Below are positions 42,593 to 55,638 of a DNA stretch of 64,000 nucleotides, one piece after another. Every line of letters starts with the position of its first letter. Within the stretch, counting starts at the first letter, position 1. The notes under the pieces were generated by a model. It was not told the origin of the DNA. It worked only from the letters and a program-made list of their open reading frames with translations, and ran no database searches. This DNA is from Boesenbergia rotunda (lineage: Eukaryota > Streptophyta > Magnoliopsida > Zingiberales > Zingiberaceae). A program made the position numbers and the translations under genes. The stretch spans positions 137,508-201,507 of the forward strand of contig JAGFNQ010007665.1 of NCBI GenBank assembly GCA_024364735.1, read 5' to 3'.

Positions 42593-44882
42593 TGTTAGTG
42601 ATATGAGAGAAGTGTCCTAAGGCAATCGCCTTATGATTGTAAATATTCATTTTAATAAATGATAATTCACTATTTGAGTATACATGTTTGTGTATTTGAT
42701 TGGGATCTTAAACTCATCTACTGAATGTCCGCAATATAATTCACAGCATAAGAGAATTTGTGATGGGATCACAACTAATGATTATCTCTAAATGTGCAAT
42801 TGTGAAGTATTGAAAGTATCCCTAGTCGATGAATTGATAAAAACGGACATTATCAATTCTGTTGAGACTAGTATGGGTTATTCTCTAATCAGCTGATTCT
42901 CACTAGCTGGTGACATTGGGATGTCCGGAGATAAACATGGATGCTAGTTAAGGGAACTAGTTCATTGGAGTGACTAGCTGTAAAACTTCATATGGTAATC
43001 TATATAGATATGTCAATTAAGTTCTTACTGCAGCTTCAGTGCGATGTTCCTTTGACTTGCGGTGTTCAAGTCATCTTGGTCATGGAGACTTATACTTTAA
43101 CATCTTAGGCAAGCATCTCCTAGGAGGTGTGGACCCAGGATGATTGGGTATAAGCCGAAGTGCCCGAAGATGTTTGAGCAGCCTACAAAGGATTCACCAC
43201 TCCTTGCGAGGAGATGTATACCCAGGCCTATCGTCGGATTGTTACTCAAAGCCTCTGGCCAGAGCATATCATGTTTAGAGTGCGGGTCTCTTAAATACAT
43301 GAGAGTAATTAGAAATCCAAAGGACGAGAAAGACACTACTTGGGCTAGGTGTGACGTAGTCAGCCTAGTGGGGACTGACACAAATAGACCGTGTCCTGAA
43401 CCAAGTGGGTATAAGATGGTGAAGGGAATGGGGCACGATTCATTAGAGCTGCTGAAGGGTTTCAGAATTACTTCTGAGGACAAACCGTTGATCTTTAAAT
43501 TAATTGGGGGTCATGATGTACTACTAGGTGACACTCATGATCGTTCTATAATTAGTTGATTATAGACGGCCAACATAAATCGAAAGTCTATTTAGTCACA
43601 CGCACTACGAGTAATCCGAGGGATTTAAAACGAGTTGAAAATTGGATTTTCTGATCAAGAGAAATAAGTCGAATCTGAGTTAATCAGAGGCGCAACGGAA
43701 ACTTAAAATGGCTAAGTCTTTTGAAGGCTTATCGGGCGAATTAAATGAGTTTAATTCATGATCGGTTCGGTTTGGTTTGGCCGGCCAAAGAGGGTGCTAA
43801 ATCCCTTTGGTTTGGCCGGCCACAACAAGGGGAAGAAACCAATTTATTTGGTTTAATTAATAAAATAAATCTAGCGCGATTTGTTTTATAAATTATGGAT
43901 AAATAAATTTGTGTAGAGAAATTTATATAAATAAATTTATAGAAATTTATTCTTTATGGAAATTAAAATAATCCATGGAATGGTTTATTTAATTTTATAA
44001 AATCAATTATGAATTGATTTTTTCATAAAAAGAAAGTTTATAAATTTCTTGTAAAATTTATTCCATAATTAAAGGAGAGATGAATTTGTTTTATTATAAA
44101 GTTAGTTATAATAAAACTTGGTTTAAATGGAATAATTCATAAGAGAATTTATAAGATAAATTTCTTATGAAAACTAATTCCGTTAATTCCGTTAAAAGAG
44201 AGACTTGGCAAGGGAGAGGCTACTATATAAAGGAACCAAAGGCAAGCCTTGAATTCCAATCAATTGAGTTATCAAGAGATTTAGTAGCTCTCCCTCTCTC
44301 TCTTATTCTCTCCCTCTCTTCCCCTTAGGGTCGGCACCCTCTTTGCATCCTAGGGCCGGCGCCCTCCTTGAGTGCTAGGGCCGGCGCACCTCACACAACC
44401 CTAGGGTTGGCGTGAGTCGACTCCACCAAGTAGAAGCCTAAGAAGAAGAAGAAGAAGCGGGTGGCATCTCCTTCCTTCCCGGAATTTAGATTCCGTTTCT
44501 TGGTGGTTAGTTTCCTATCTTCTCTCTTGATATTCTAGTTGTGTCTTTGGAGAATCTAGTAGTTCTCGTCGACACAAAACTCGTGGCTTTGCGAAGTCAT
44601 CCCGAAGAGAACTCGGCGTGGACGCGAATAGAGGCGGAGCTTCCAAGGGACGCTACGGTTGGATCTCGTCCCTTACTTCGAGTTACGCTAGGTACTAAGT
44701 AAATTAGTTTACTTTTCCGCAATGTTTTAATTTATGATTACGTCCACACATCATAAGGTCGCATGCTAGATACGTGGTTAAAATAATTTATGAAATTATT
44801 TTATGCTAATTCTTCCGCTGCACGTAAAATTTTAAAAATATTACGAACCCGTATCCTTGTCAACATGCACCCGGTCCCAACA
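42593..44882 (+). repeat. Element D 5' LTR
   Basis: 2290 bases, TGTTAGTGATATG to CCCAACA, TATA box at 44224-44232. The part between TATA and about 44500 (with repeated GGGCCGGCGCCCTC-like words) differs from A. Confidence 0.93.
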
Positions 44883-44883
44883 G

Positions 44884-44896
44884 TGGTATCAGAGCC
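44884..44896 (+). promoter_or_regulatory. Primer-binding site of element D
   Basis: TGGTATCAGAGCC, one base after the LTR. Confidence 0.93.
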
Positions 44897-46596
44897 AGTT
44901 AGTGTTCGACATAATCATATAATTATTTTGCGGAAAACTTTGTCATAATCTCAATTTTGGAAAATTTTTCAATTATGGAAACTTTCCAATTATAATAAAT
45001 TTTAGATTTAGGAATTTCAAAGTTTGGAAATCCTCATGAAATTTCGCAAACATTTGAAATTTTCTTGTTTCTGAAATTTTATAATAATTGTGAAAACTTC
45101 CCATCTTTGGAAACTTTCCAATTTTGGAAAATTTTCTATTTTACAAATTTTCCAATTTTGGAAATATGTAAGTTTTCTTTGTACCAGAAACTTACAATTA
45201 TTCTGAAAACCTATTATGAAATCTCGTAATTTTGGGCACTTTCTTTCAAGAAAATCTAGACAAATTTATGGACAATTAATTGACAATTAAATTTGAATTG
45301 GTTTTTAAATTGACAACAAAATTCTTTATTTTGGATTGAGCCTCGGGGAGTCGTCAAATTTAAAGTTAGTTGTTGTAATTTAATTTCCCAATTTTAAATG
45401 AAATTGTCACGTTTAATTTGGTTGCGCTTCCAAAGAGGACCAAATTGGATTTACGACAAATTACTTTTCTTTGGGTATCTGAGCCTTGGGGAGTCACCCT
45501 TAGAAAACGATTTGTTGTAATTAATTAAATCCATGAATAAAATATGATTTAAGAGGTGATGCTCTTACATATTGTTGTCTCCAAAATTAATTAGGAAAAT
45601 GGTTTCCTATAGAGTTTTCTTGAATGAGATTTTCATGAAAATAATATGTGGTTGAATTAAGGACTCATGTCTCTTAATTTAATAAGATTTGATTTAGAGA
45701 AATCAAAGTATTAAACATATTATTTCCGAAATTGATTATGACAATTTAGGAAATTGTTTCCCAAAACAATTCCTTCAATAAAGTATGAAATTAGAATTAG
45801 GAAATCCGGTTCCTAATTCAATTAATGAGACTTGATAACTTAAGTCACATACATACTTTATTAAGGAAATCGTTAGTCATGACATGATTATATGTCATGA
45901 ATGTGCTTAGAAAAGATGAGACCCAAAACCCCTTACAAAATATGAAGGCCAACACCTTCCATTAATATGGTTAGAATCGGAGTTTTGTTTCTCGTTTGGG
46001 TTGATGGACACATCCATGCTCAACTTGAACCTCAACATGTTCAAACCATGGAATTAGTTTATGAATAATGTAGTTGGAGTCAGAGGTCAATCCTTAGTTT
46101 TGGTTGTTGGACACATCCAAGCCTGACTAAACGGTTGAATGAGCTCCAACCATATTAAAACTATTTCTTGATTAATGGGTCAGCCTTAAGCTTGGAGCAT
46201 CGATTTGTTGTGCCACAGCCAAGGTCGATGTAAAGAGAGGTGCAGTTGGGTGCTATGTATAATGTCACATACTTGTTAATGAGTTAACAACCCAATGATT
46301 TATGCAAACATTCAATTAGTTGATAGCATAAAGTGATAGTTACATATATGTGATATATAATCGGTATACTTACCTACCTTCATAGCTAAGAATAACTTGA
46401 TGGCCACAGCCATGGTGGTTCTTATCTATGGTTGGATATCAACCTATTTGGAGATGTTCCTACGATCTCCCGAATTGATAAAAAGGGTTATTCAATTTGA
46501 AAAATAAATAGGATTTTTATTAATGTATGTTGATACATTCTTTAATCATTCTTCTCACATAAGCTCAATTTGTATTTCTAGGTTAATCACTAGATC
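44897..46596 (+). other. Untranslated leader of element D
   Basis: No gene. Aligns with 11460-13196 of element A, with indels near 45430 and 45540. Confidence 0.8.
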
Positions 46597-47420
46597 ATGT
46601 CTTCTCTAAACTTGCGTTCCATTTTGGACACCAATAAACTGACTGGGCCAAACTTCATGGACTGGCTTCGAAACCTGAGGATAGTCCTCAAGGCAGAGAA
46701 GCTTGCTTATGTCATTGAAGATCAACTTCCCACCCATCCTCCAGAAGGTGCAACTCCAGACCAGCTAGTGGCCTATCAGAAACATGTGACCGATTCTGAA
46801 CTTGCGAGTTGCATCATGCTAGCCTCTATGGTACCTGAGCTGCAAAAGCAGCATGAGCATTTGGATCCTTATACCATCATCTTCCATCTTAATGAGTTGT
46901 TTGAAGAGCAGGCGAGATCCGAAAGGTTCGAAGTCTCCAGACTCCTCTTCACCACTAAGATGCAGGAAGGGCACTTCTGCCTCGCAGTTTGTGTTAAAGA
47001 TGTTGGGGTACATTGAGCGACTTGAGCACACTCGGTTTTGCAATGGATCATGAACTAAGTATTGACTTAATTCTGAGTTGTTTGCCCAAAAGTTATTCAC
47101 AATTTGTGATGAACTAATCGGATGAACAAACTAGAGACCACCATTCCTGAGTTGCTCAACCTGCTGAAGACTGTGGAGCCTTCTGTAAAGCCGGATCAAA
47201 AGACGATACTGTTAGTTGTTCCTCGAAGAAAGGTTCTAAGAGGAAGGCCAAAGAACAGAATAAGGGAAGAAGAAAAAGGCCAAAAAGACTGAAAAGAAAC
47301 CAAAAGGAACTTGCCATCATTGTGGCAAGGAGGGTCACTGGTGAAGAAACTGCAAGGTTTATCTTGAGTCCTTGAAGAATAAGGCATCCGATGCCCCATC
47401 CTCTTCAGGTATCTTCGTTA
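46597..47420 (+). pseudogene. Gag of element D, frameshifted and truncated
   Basis: The first 139 codons are an intact copia Gag N-terminus (MSSLNLRSILDTNKLTGPNF, LKAEKLAYVIEDQLP, FHLNELFEEQARSERFEVSR). After about 46980 the frame is lost (stop 47014-47016), but homology continues in other frames to a Lys-rich part and a CCHC knuckle at about 47305-47355 (CHHCGKEGHW, then TGA), then VYLESLKNKASDAPSSS up to the N. Shows what element A has deleted from its gag. Confidence 0.9.
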
Positions 47421-47421
47421 N
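47421..47421. other. Single ambiguous base (N) at a sequence junction
   Basis: Left of it is the element D protease start; right of it is the middle of an E-type LTR. Neither side continues the other, so this may be an assembly join. Confidence 0.9.
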
Positions 47422-48565
47422 GTTGCATACTAACGACTGTTGGGCTTACATTTGGTTAAGCCGTCGTTAGTCATATTGTTGCTCGATTCACTCAACCACT
47501 TGTTGTCGTGGTAGATATTAGAGTGCGAGCATCTGTCCTGTTATGTCAAACAGTGACACTCTCACCGTTGTTTTTCGAGGGATGAGCCGTTGGTGGCTCA
47601 CCCTCATCGTTGTTTGTTTTTAGAGGGATATTAGCGCTGTTGGTGACTCCCCCTATGTATCGGGGTTTTTGGAGTAGTTGGCTCCCCAGCATCCTGTCCA
47701 CTCAACCACACCTTTGTGGTATTTATTATTGTTGTAGTGCGTACAGTTGTCACAGCCCTACCCACTCGGTCACACAGATGGGATGTGTTGGCGGCTTGAC
47801 TGGCGTCAGGGGTGACACATGTCATTGCATCATATGCATACGTATTTCTTTTATGCATTTGCTTGTGTTTGATGCACTTATATGAGCTATGGTTGTTGCA
47901 CTTGATTGATATGCATGTATATGTTGGATTTATCGTTGTCGCGTTGTTTTTACCTGCTTAGTTGATATTCTGTTTTATATTAGTTGTTATTCGATTTTAT
48001 ATCTTGTTGATTTATATATGTTATGCATGTTTAGGAAATCTTATATTCTCTATGAACTGTACCTTGTTGGTTCTCTACTTATTGTACCTTTATTATGCCA
48101 TGCTTATTTGTCTACTCATATACCCGCAGAGTCCGCCCGGACTCACCACCCCTGCTTTCCTTTTTGTTGTTTCAGATAGCAGGTAGAAGTATTTCTTGGA
48201 GCCAGGAGAGGATCCAGTTGCTGGTCCCCAATGTCGGGTTGAGTTATATTTCGGTATTCAGTTTAGTTGTTTATTTTCAGTACTTGTTGTTGCATTTTAT
48301 TCGTTATCTGGTTCTGTCGTTATCAGAGTCTTTTGGTGTTTTCTTTGAATTGTAGTTCTTTTATGATTAAGGTGGCTGAGCCACCCATTATTATTTTGTT
48401 TCGATATAAACTGCGTGGATGTGTCTTATACTTATTGTTGTGATGTCAGCCGCTTGTGGCTGAGCTATATTGGTGAGGTATATGTATTAATGCCCCATAT
48501 TGTCCGCCGTACAGGGGGATGTTGCCCGATTTTCGAGGAAGCATGTGCCTCTGGGGGGCGTGACA
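47422..48565 (+). repeat. E3: partial E-type LTR, 3' part only
   Basis: Matches 19376-20516 and ends GGGGGGCGTGACA. Shares variants with E4 (for example GCTCGATTCACTC where the E LTRs have GATGCACTC), so it is not the missing end of the E 3' LTR. Confidence 0.85.
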
Positions 48566-49086
48566 ATCAGCCCACGACTTGCTCAACTTGTTATCCTTTA
48601 CACTTCACCATCATAGACCCGACCATAGTTCGAAACCGACGGTTCAACGGTTTGGAACAACCGGTTCGACGATTCGTGGGAGGTCGACTCTTAACCATGA
48701 CCCCCAAGATGGTTACGATTCACGATTCGGAACCGCCGATTCATGGTTCAGTTCATGGTTCGCCACAGTTCAAGATTATTATATTAAAAATTTAAAATTT
48801 AAAATATAAAATTTATTTAAAAAAAGGGTTTGCACTTATTTAAGTTGCCTACATATCCCCTTAGAGTGTAGGGGAATCAAAGCTCACGTAGTTCTTTTAC
48901 ATTTTTACCCTTTTATAATCTTCATCACTCACTTCCATTTCCTCCCGTTCCCGTTATATTCGTTCCTTCGGTATCAAATTCTTCGAGTTCGTCTTCTGAA
49001 ATTTACATTCCGTGGATTCTTTTCTCGGCTCTTGTCCAATCGTCTAGTAATGCTTGAGCTTCCAATGAGTCGGGAGACATAGTTGA

Positions 49087-50855
49087 TCACTGTTCATCTA
49101 ATATATTACCGCTGGCACTGAACATCTGCTTCACAGCAACAGTTGACACTGGACAAGCTAAAATTTCTTTTGCAATCATGGAGAGAACTGGAAAACTTTG
49201 AGCCTTCTGTGACCACCACTTTAAGATATCGAAATCTTCGCTATCTGCTTCATTAAAATCAAAAGAAGTTGTAAAATAATTCTCAAGTTCCTGTGGGGAA
49301 CTTGAGGATCCTCGTGAATGATTCATTTGTTCTTTTAATAAAAGTTGTTCTTTTGTAAGTTTTAATTTAGTACTAGTAGGCTGTTGTGTTTCAAAAATAT
49401 TAGTTTATATTCTATATTTAATATAATATTAATTATAAATATCATATAAATAATTTCTAATATTATATATATTATTAACTGGATTTGAAGAAGAAGAATA
49501 TTTAATAGGCATTAAAGCGTCTTAATATAAAGCTAGCATATCTTGTAAAACTTTTAATTTAAATCTAGGATCTAAAACAAATGCAATTAAATAAATTTCT
49601 GAAATAAAATAAAAATATTTTTTCCATTTATTGTTGATAGCTAATATGCAAGAAGTTAATGCTTCATTCTTGATATGTTCATTTAATACAAAACTATACT
49701 GGAAAAATTCACTAAAACTAAATGAGCAGTGGGATGATAAACACCGAAAAGTTGTTCAGTTGCATCATTAAATACTTTTAAAATTTTACAAATATTACTA
49801 CAAATATTCCATTGTTGTGAAAATAAATATATATTAGTATTACTATTTTGTGTAAAAAATAAACATAGTGAATCATTGAAATAATTGATATGTTGAATTC
49901 CAACGTGTTGGAACATTTTTTTAGGTCTCATTCCATTAACTTTACAAAATCTACCCCATTGTTTCATCATAGATGGATGCGACCATAGATATGCAATTGC
50001 GATTCTAATTGGTTTAATATAATCTTCTAAAAGTTTTAATCCATCTTGAACACACAAATTTAAAACAAGGCTAACACAATGAATATGAAAAAATAAACCA
50101 CCAATAACAGATTGACAAACAAATTTTAGTTCATCTATAGAAGCGGTATTAGAACTAGCATTATCTAATGATATTGAAAATATTTTATGAGTCAATCTAT
50201 ATTCTTCTAAAATTAAACATAATAATTGTGCAATGTTATGGGCAGTATGTGATTTATCGAAAACTCTATAAGCTAGCAATCTTTTTTGAAGGATCCAAGA
50301 GTTATTAATCCAATGACAAGCCATACTCATATAAGAATGAGTTTGTCAATGATCACTCCAAATATTGGAACATAAAGAAACTTTATTATTTAATTTACTA
50401 AATTCATCAATTAAATTCTTTTTTCCTTGTTTTACTAATCTTTTAATTGTACGAGTAAGTATAGTCCTAGGAATACATTTAACACATGGATTAAGAGATT
50501 CTTTAGAAAAGTCTTTAAATATGCATTTTGATCCAAAACTAAAAGAAAGATGTTCTAGGGAAGTAAATTTAGCTTATGATTCTCTTAATTTATTATCAGA
50601 ATATAAAAATAAACCAGAATCAGTACTACTACCACTAGAAAATCTTGATAATTGTGCTCGAGAGTGGTCAAGTCCATATTCCGTCAGGTGCTTCGTTTCT
50701 ACATGTCGTTTTAATGACCCATAGCCACCGCTGACTTGGAATTTGTAGGAAGTATTGCAATGCTTACATTTTGCACGCAATTCTCCCGACGGAAGTGTGA
50801 CATTCTCAAAATGTTTAGTGAAAATAGAAGATTTTAAAGGAGGATTTTTTTCCAA
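49087..50855 (-). pseudogene. hAT1 transposase, multiply interrupted
   Basis: One minus-strand gene with several stops. N-terminus has a BED zinc finger (CKHCNTSYKF...HVETKH). After in-frame stops at 50574-50576 and near 50348 come transposase-core segments: SLDNASSNTASIDEL, HCVSLVLNLCVQDGL (the His usual in RC-CH-LNL of this family is Leu) and WNICSNICKILKVF. Beyond the stop at 49683 the DUF4413-like part (YFISEIYLI, DPRFKL) is broken by further stops, then the C-terminal dimerisation domain (LENYFTTSFDFNEADSEDFDILKWW, KEILACPVSTVAVKQMFSASGNILDE) at 49326-49087. It would have cut and pasted the element. Same family as hAT2. Confidence 0.9.
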
Positions 50856-53139
50856 ACCTTAAAAGTATTTGCATCGGTACTTCATTGTGTTTCGGACATC
50901 GGAAGGTGTTGGGGCTGAGCCTCAGTCTCATCATCGGTGGATTGAATTTGAATGTTGGGATCCTCGTGCGCTATTTCTTTTCCCCTCCGAGATCGAGATG
51001 ATGAAGCTCCGTGACCATCTTCCATTGTCATCGAAAGATGAAGCCGAAAACGCGTAGAGAATATGAAGTTGAGAATGAGAGTAGAGAAGATGTGTGTGAA
51101 AATGATGAAATGAACTCCCTATTTATAGAGTTTGGATCATAATAGTCACTAAATCTTAGTCATTGATAAAAAAATGGTCAAATGATCTTAACCGTTGAAA
51201 AAAATAAAAATAAAATAAAAGAAACCTCTCTAATGGCTTGGAACCGACGGTTCGGAGCCGTTGGAACAGGCGGTTCGAATCGCCGGTTAGGCGGTTCCAC
51301 TTCCATTGGAATCGGAATTAGCCCGGCAGGATGCTGGGTCGGTTCCAATTCAACCCGGTGAATCGGGTCAACGGGCCACCCGGCCCGTTGACCCGAGCTG
51401 GGTCCGGGCGGGGTCCGAGCTGAACCCGATCCTTGGTCGGGTCTGTTAGTAGGAGCCCTAGAGCCAATTATGTGATAATTGACTAGCGGCATTTTATATC
51501 ATATTCTATTATTAATAAAGGCATGTTTGGTTATTATACTTACTTTGTATTCTGTGCCGAATAACTAAGTATAATAATGTCTTTGTGTAGTAGGTTCTTA
51601 TCTACATTATATCGATTGGTTGAATCGATAGTGAGATAATGTAGAGAACACTACACTAAATTATTCCTAGTCAAGCATCAATTATTCAGGGACAATATTG
51701 ATGCATGGAGACTAGCATGTAGGTCAACTGATGACTTGAGCTCACAAGTCATGGATATGTGATATCAAGTTGACACATGGGTATACATTGGAGAATGTGT
51801 ACTGAATGACCCGCTATGAGAAAGTTTCATAGATTGACATATGAGTGTCATAGACTTTCTCATGTGACTATTGGTATGAATAGTCCTTAGACCTGAAGTC
51901 ACTATGGTTCCCTACATAAGGAGTTATGTACTTTGGTATCGTCAAACGTCACCCGTAACAGGGTGGACTATAAAGGCGATCACTGGGTATGTAATGAATT
52001 ATGCGGAAGGATGTGAGTGATGTAGATGGGATCTATCCCTCTCATATGACGGGAGTGATATCTGTGGGCCCCTTGATCGAGTAGGACTACTGAAACGCAT
52101 GGCCATGTTAGATGTGTATACTGAAAGACATGCTTCTTTTATATATATGAACATCTTTATTTTGAAAAGAGAATCATAACCACACTAGGTGCCTGTTTAT
52201 ATTAGTGCATGCATGAAGTCCAATTACTTTGCATTGTAGATAACATGGTGTGTGGTGTCACACGGAAGATCATGTTATCAGTTCCTTGCTTAGTATAAAT
52301 AGAGACCCACAACCGTGATGGAATTGGACAACCCATCGGAATGGTTGTAGTGTAATTAGGTGTGGTTGGTCTTGACCATAGGATTACACTAGTGTGCTTT
52401 GAGTACATTGAGCAGGACCAAAACCCGAGGTTATCCAATTTGTACTGACTCAATAATTGGATAGGACCTCAGACTTTATTATGGAGTACGATCCCTTAAT
52501 CTCGATATAATAACGGGCATATATTATTAACTATTATTTATTTAATTTACCAATGGGTGAGATCTATTCTGTTAGATCGATAGGCCCGGTAAGTTGGGAG
52601 ATAATATTAATAATATGATGTGCCGTTGATTATTGACGGAATTCGTGTCCTGGTGAGTCGGGTTGATGATGCCCCCTTGATGAGCTCGAAAGGTTCATCA
52701 TGCTAAACCCTGCAGGTGGATTTGATCCGACATGATGATAAGGTCGAGTGGTACTAGTCAATGATCCAGAAGTTAATTAATTTAAATTGTCAGTAATTTA
52801 ATTAATTAACGGGCATTCGAAATCTTAAACACGGGGAGATGGACGACTTGTAATAAGTGGAGCCCATATGTAAATATGGGGGTTGGTGAGGTAATCCAAT
52901 GAGGATCCTTTAGTGGAATGAATCCTCATTAATGGGCCGGGTCCATTAGCAGGCCAAGATCCAACTCCTCCTCATGGTCCCTACCGTAGCCCTATAAATA
53001 CCCCATGATGGTATAGAACCAAGTTGACGATTAATCCAATAGATCACAAGAAACCCTAGCCTCAACTCTTCTCTCCTTCCTCTCTCTCTCTCCCTCTCGT
53101 TTCACTCGGTGGCGTCGAACAGAAGAGAAAAGTTCTCTT

Positions 53140-53340
53140 CTCCAATTAATTGCAACGTATGCAATTAATTTTGTTCTTCTCCAATGAATCGCAACGCATG
53201 CAATTCTCAAATTAATTGCAATGCATGCAATTAATCACAGCTCTCTCAAATTAATTGCAACGCATGCAATTAATTCTCCACTCAATTCTCCTGCTTGTTT
53301 CAATTGCTAACGCAGCAATTGAATTGCTTAAGCGGTGAGC
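53140..53340. repeat. Tandem GCATGCAATTAATT-type repeats in G
   Basis: Four or five diverged copies of a palindromic unit AATTAATTGCAACGCATGC just after the presumed transcription start in G. Confidence 0.75.
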
Positions 53341-54649
53341 AATTGAATCGCTTAACATGACACTTAAATTGCCATATGGCAATGGAATTTTTGGCAGAGA
53401 AATTGATGCGATTTCATGGTGGAGGAGAAAAGTTGATACAACAACTTTAGAACCTGCGCCGACTTTTGTTGAGAGGGAAAGATTCTCACGGCATCTTGTT
53501 CATTACCGTCGGCTGTGAGCTATGGAGAGTCCAAGGTTGCTCATGTCTCTCTTCTCCAAGGTTTTCTCCGAGCTAGCGATTTGGCTTAAAGTGACAAAGT
53601 TGTCTAAGGAAGCAAATTCGTGCTCACGGTGGAGAAAACGGAGCTTGGTGTTGAGAATGCAAGTTGGAGTTGTGGAGTTGCTCGGAATACAAGTTGCTCT
53701 CGCGACTTGGAGTTGCTCAGAACACAGGAACTCCAAGATACTTGTTGTTTGAGTGCCGACGGTGGAGGAAAGGAGTAGTAGGTATTGTGTTTGGATTATC
53801 TCCTAGGAGCGGCTAACGGCATCTCTTTGGTTAGGGATTGGTTGGCGCAAGGGGAAGGGATCAACTTGGTGGCCACAGGTCTTGGTAGATCATTGCCCAC
53901 ACGACGTCCAAGAGGGGAGGGTCATACGATAGAAGATCATAAGGTAACGGAAAGTATATTCTTCTTTGGCTCCTTTCTTTCTGATTTGTACCTTATTCAA
54001 TTGCCTCGTCATTTCATGTTTGTTATTTAATTATTTTGATTGCGAATCATAGTCAATAATTATTTAACTGGACCCCAACCATAAACACAAAAGCCGACGA
54101 TCAACTCGTCGCCTTTTCCGCGGTCGAACGGTCGAGCAAATTGCAAGACCAATTTTGGTAATTGGCTAAATTGCAATTTGAATCGTTCGATACGGCACGA
54201 GATGGTCGATGGGAAACGACTTTCTATTCAGATTAAATTTTTTTTATCCGTAGGCATAGAGAGGTCTCTCGGATCGACCAGGTATCCGCTTAGGAAACCC
54301 ACCAAGCCATACCCAACAGGCCATGCTCAAATGAGTCAATATGAGATATTGAGCTCATTTGTTTGAGTGAGTCTACTCGGGGATCAAGAAACACAAGATT
54401 GATTGAGGATGACACGGTCTATGCCTCATTGGTAAATCTAGATATCAAGGATAGAAAGACAAGGTCATACACTATCATAGTCACGGAGGTTTAGTCGGAT
54501 CTCGACTTTTCTTGTTACTTGGGTAGCAATGATGCATTGCTAGATGCCGCTCATTGCTTATGTGTCTAAAGTGTTTAGGCGCATTGCCAACGTCACGAGA
54601 ACTTATTGGGTCACACACAAAGGACACAATGCTCGGGAAAGTTGGTCGG

Positions 54650-54930
54650 GAGATCTGAGCCTGAGTTGGGAACTCGGGAGACCTGAGCCCGAGCTGGGAA
54701 CTCGGGAGGTCAGTTTCGTGGGGGGGGGGCTCGAGTTGGGAACTCGAGAGCGGGCCGAGTCGGAGCTCGGCGGGCCGAGTCGGAGCTCGGCGGACCGAGT
54801 CGGAACTCGGCGGACTAGGTCGGCACTCGGCAGACTGGGTCAGAGTTCCGCGGACTGGGTCGGGAGCTCGCCACTCGGGAGACTTGGTCGGGAGACCGAG
54901 TCGGAAGCCGGAGAGGCCCGGTCGGAGTTG
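54650..54930. repeat. GC-rich minisatellite in G
   Basis: Roughly 20-22-base units such as CCGAGTCGGAGCTCGGCGG repeated with variation, including a G9 run at 54720-54728. Open on both strands by composition, giving spurious frames. Confidence 0.85.
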
Positions 54931-55493
54931 CATGGAGGAAAGAGAAAAGTCTCTTTTCATTGGATGAAAAGATTCTTTTCTTGCATGGGAAAGGATGAAG
55001 AGCCACATGAAAAGATGTGTTCTTTATTGAGAAGCCAAAGAGACACAAACCTCTTCATATTCATAGGATGATTATAAAAGAGGGCCTTGTGACTTTGGAT
55101 GAGCTCTCCTTCTTCTTGCCTTAGCTTTTCCCATTTCCTTCTTCACTTCTTCCTCTCCTCCACTCTTGGCCGAAAACCTTACTGTAAGGTTCTTGGTGTT
55201 TTCGAACTACCTCAAGTTGCTAGCACAACTAAGGTAGTTCTCCCGAAGTTGAGAGATTGTGTCTGTGTGGATACGAATAGAGGCACGGACGTCTGAACGT
55301 GCAAGAGATCCGGTGCATCTTGGATGAGCGGGATAACCGAAGGGCACGCTTCAAAGGTATAAACAGTAGATAAATCTATTAGATAGATAGCTTTGTACGA
55401 GTTTTTCTTTCGCATGGATCGCTCGTGGGTTCTTGTTTCCGCTGCGTTTTTATTGTTTTGTGCCGAGAGAACCCAACAGGGTCTACACAAACA

Positions 55494-55638
55494 TAGTTCG
55501 CCTTTACTAGTTGTCATCAATGCTCTGTCATGCAATCCCTCGGATGTACTATTCTATCAATTTTTTAATTTTTAATCTCTATGGACCTCTAGCCACTAAG
55601 TATCAACCTAGTCATGCCACGTCATGCTTCACAATTAG
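55494..55638. other. Short stretch between hAT1 and E4
   Basis: No gene or known repeat recognised. Ends in ATTAG, the target of E4. Confidence 0.6.

Larger units (their letters stand above)
42593..47420 (+). mobile_element. Element D: truncated copy of the A family
   Basis: 5' LTR 42593-44882, PBS 44884-44896, leader to 46596, gag and knuckle remnant, then nothing beyond 47420. No integrase, RT, 3' LTR or second TSD follows. The break coincides with the N at 47421. More diverged from A than the two A LTRs are from each other. Confidence 0.92.
51444..55478 (+). mobile_element. G: 4.0 kb LTR-type insertion inside hAT1
   Basis: Begins TGTTAGTAGGAGCC and ends GAGAACCCAACA, flanked by perfect 5-base duplications GGGTC (51439-51443, 55479-55483). 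No PBS, gag or pol is seen. A TATA box (TATAAATA, 52993-53000) about 1.55 kb in suggests a very long solo LTR. The text near 54060 (GGACCCCAACC) resembles an LTR end, so it could instead be two fused LTR fragments. Frames at 53785-54030, 54544-55071 and 54481-55008 are unrecognised. Confidence 0.75.
48614..55485 (-). mobile_element. hAT1: hAT transposon split by LTR insertion G
   Basis: Left TIR TAGACCCGACCA at 48614-48625. Right TIR TGGTCGGGTCTA is split: first ten bases at 51434-51443, then G, then the duplicated GGGTC (55479-55483) and TA (55484-55485). Flanking 8-mers CACCATCA (48606-48613) and CACAAACA (55486-55493) agree at six of eight, a plausible aged TSD. Subterminal zones (48640-48790 and 51230-51430) are rich in CGGTTC/GAACCG words. 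Own length without G is about 2.83 kb. Confidence 0.88.

Noticed and set aside
47422..48565. E3 as the missing end of the E 3' LTR after the D insertion
   Set aside because: E3 repeats bases already present at 41400-42592 and shares variants with E4, so it is another copy.
54481..55071. Overlapping 175-codon frames on both strands near 54.5-55.0 kb
   Set aside because: Produced by the GC-rich minisatellite; repetitive composition, no motif, inside insertion G.
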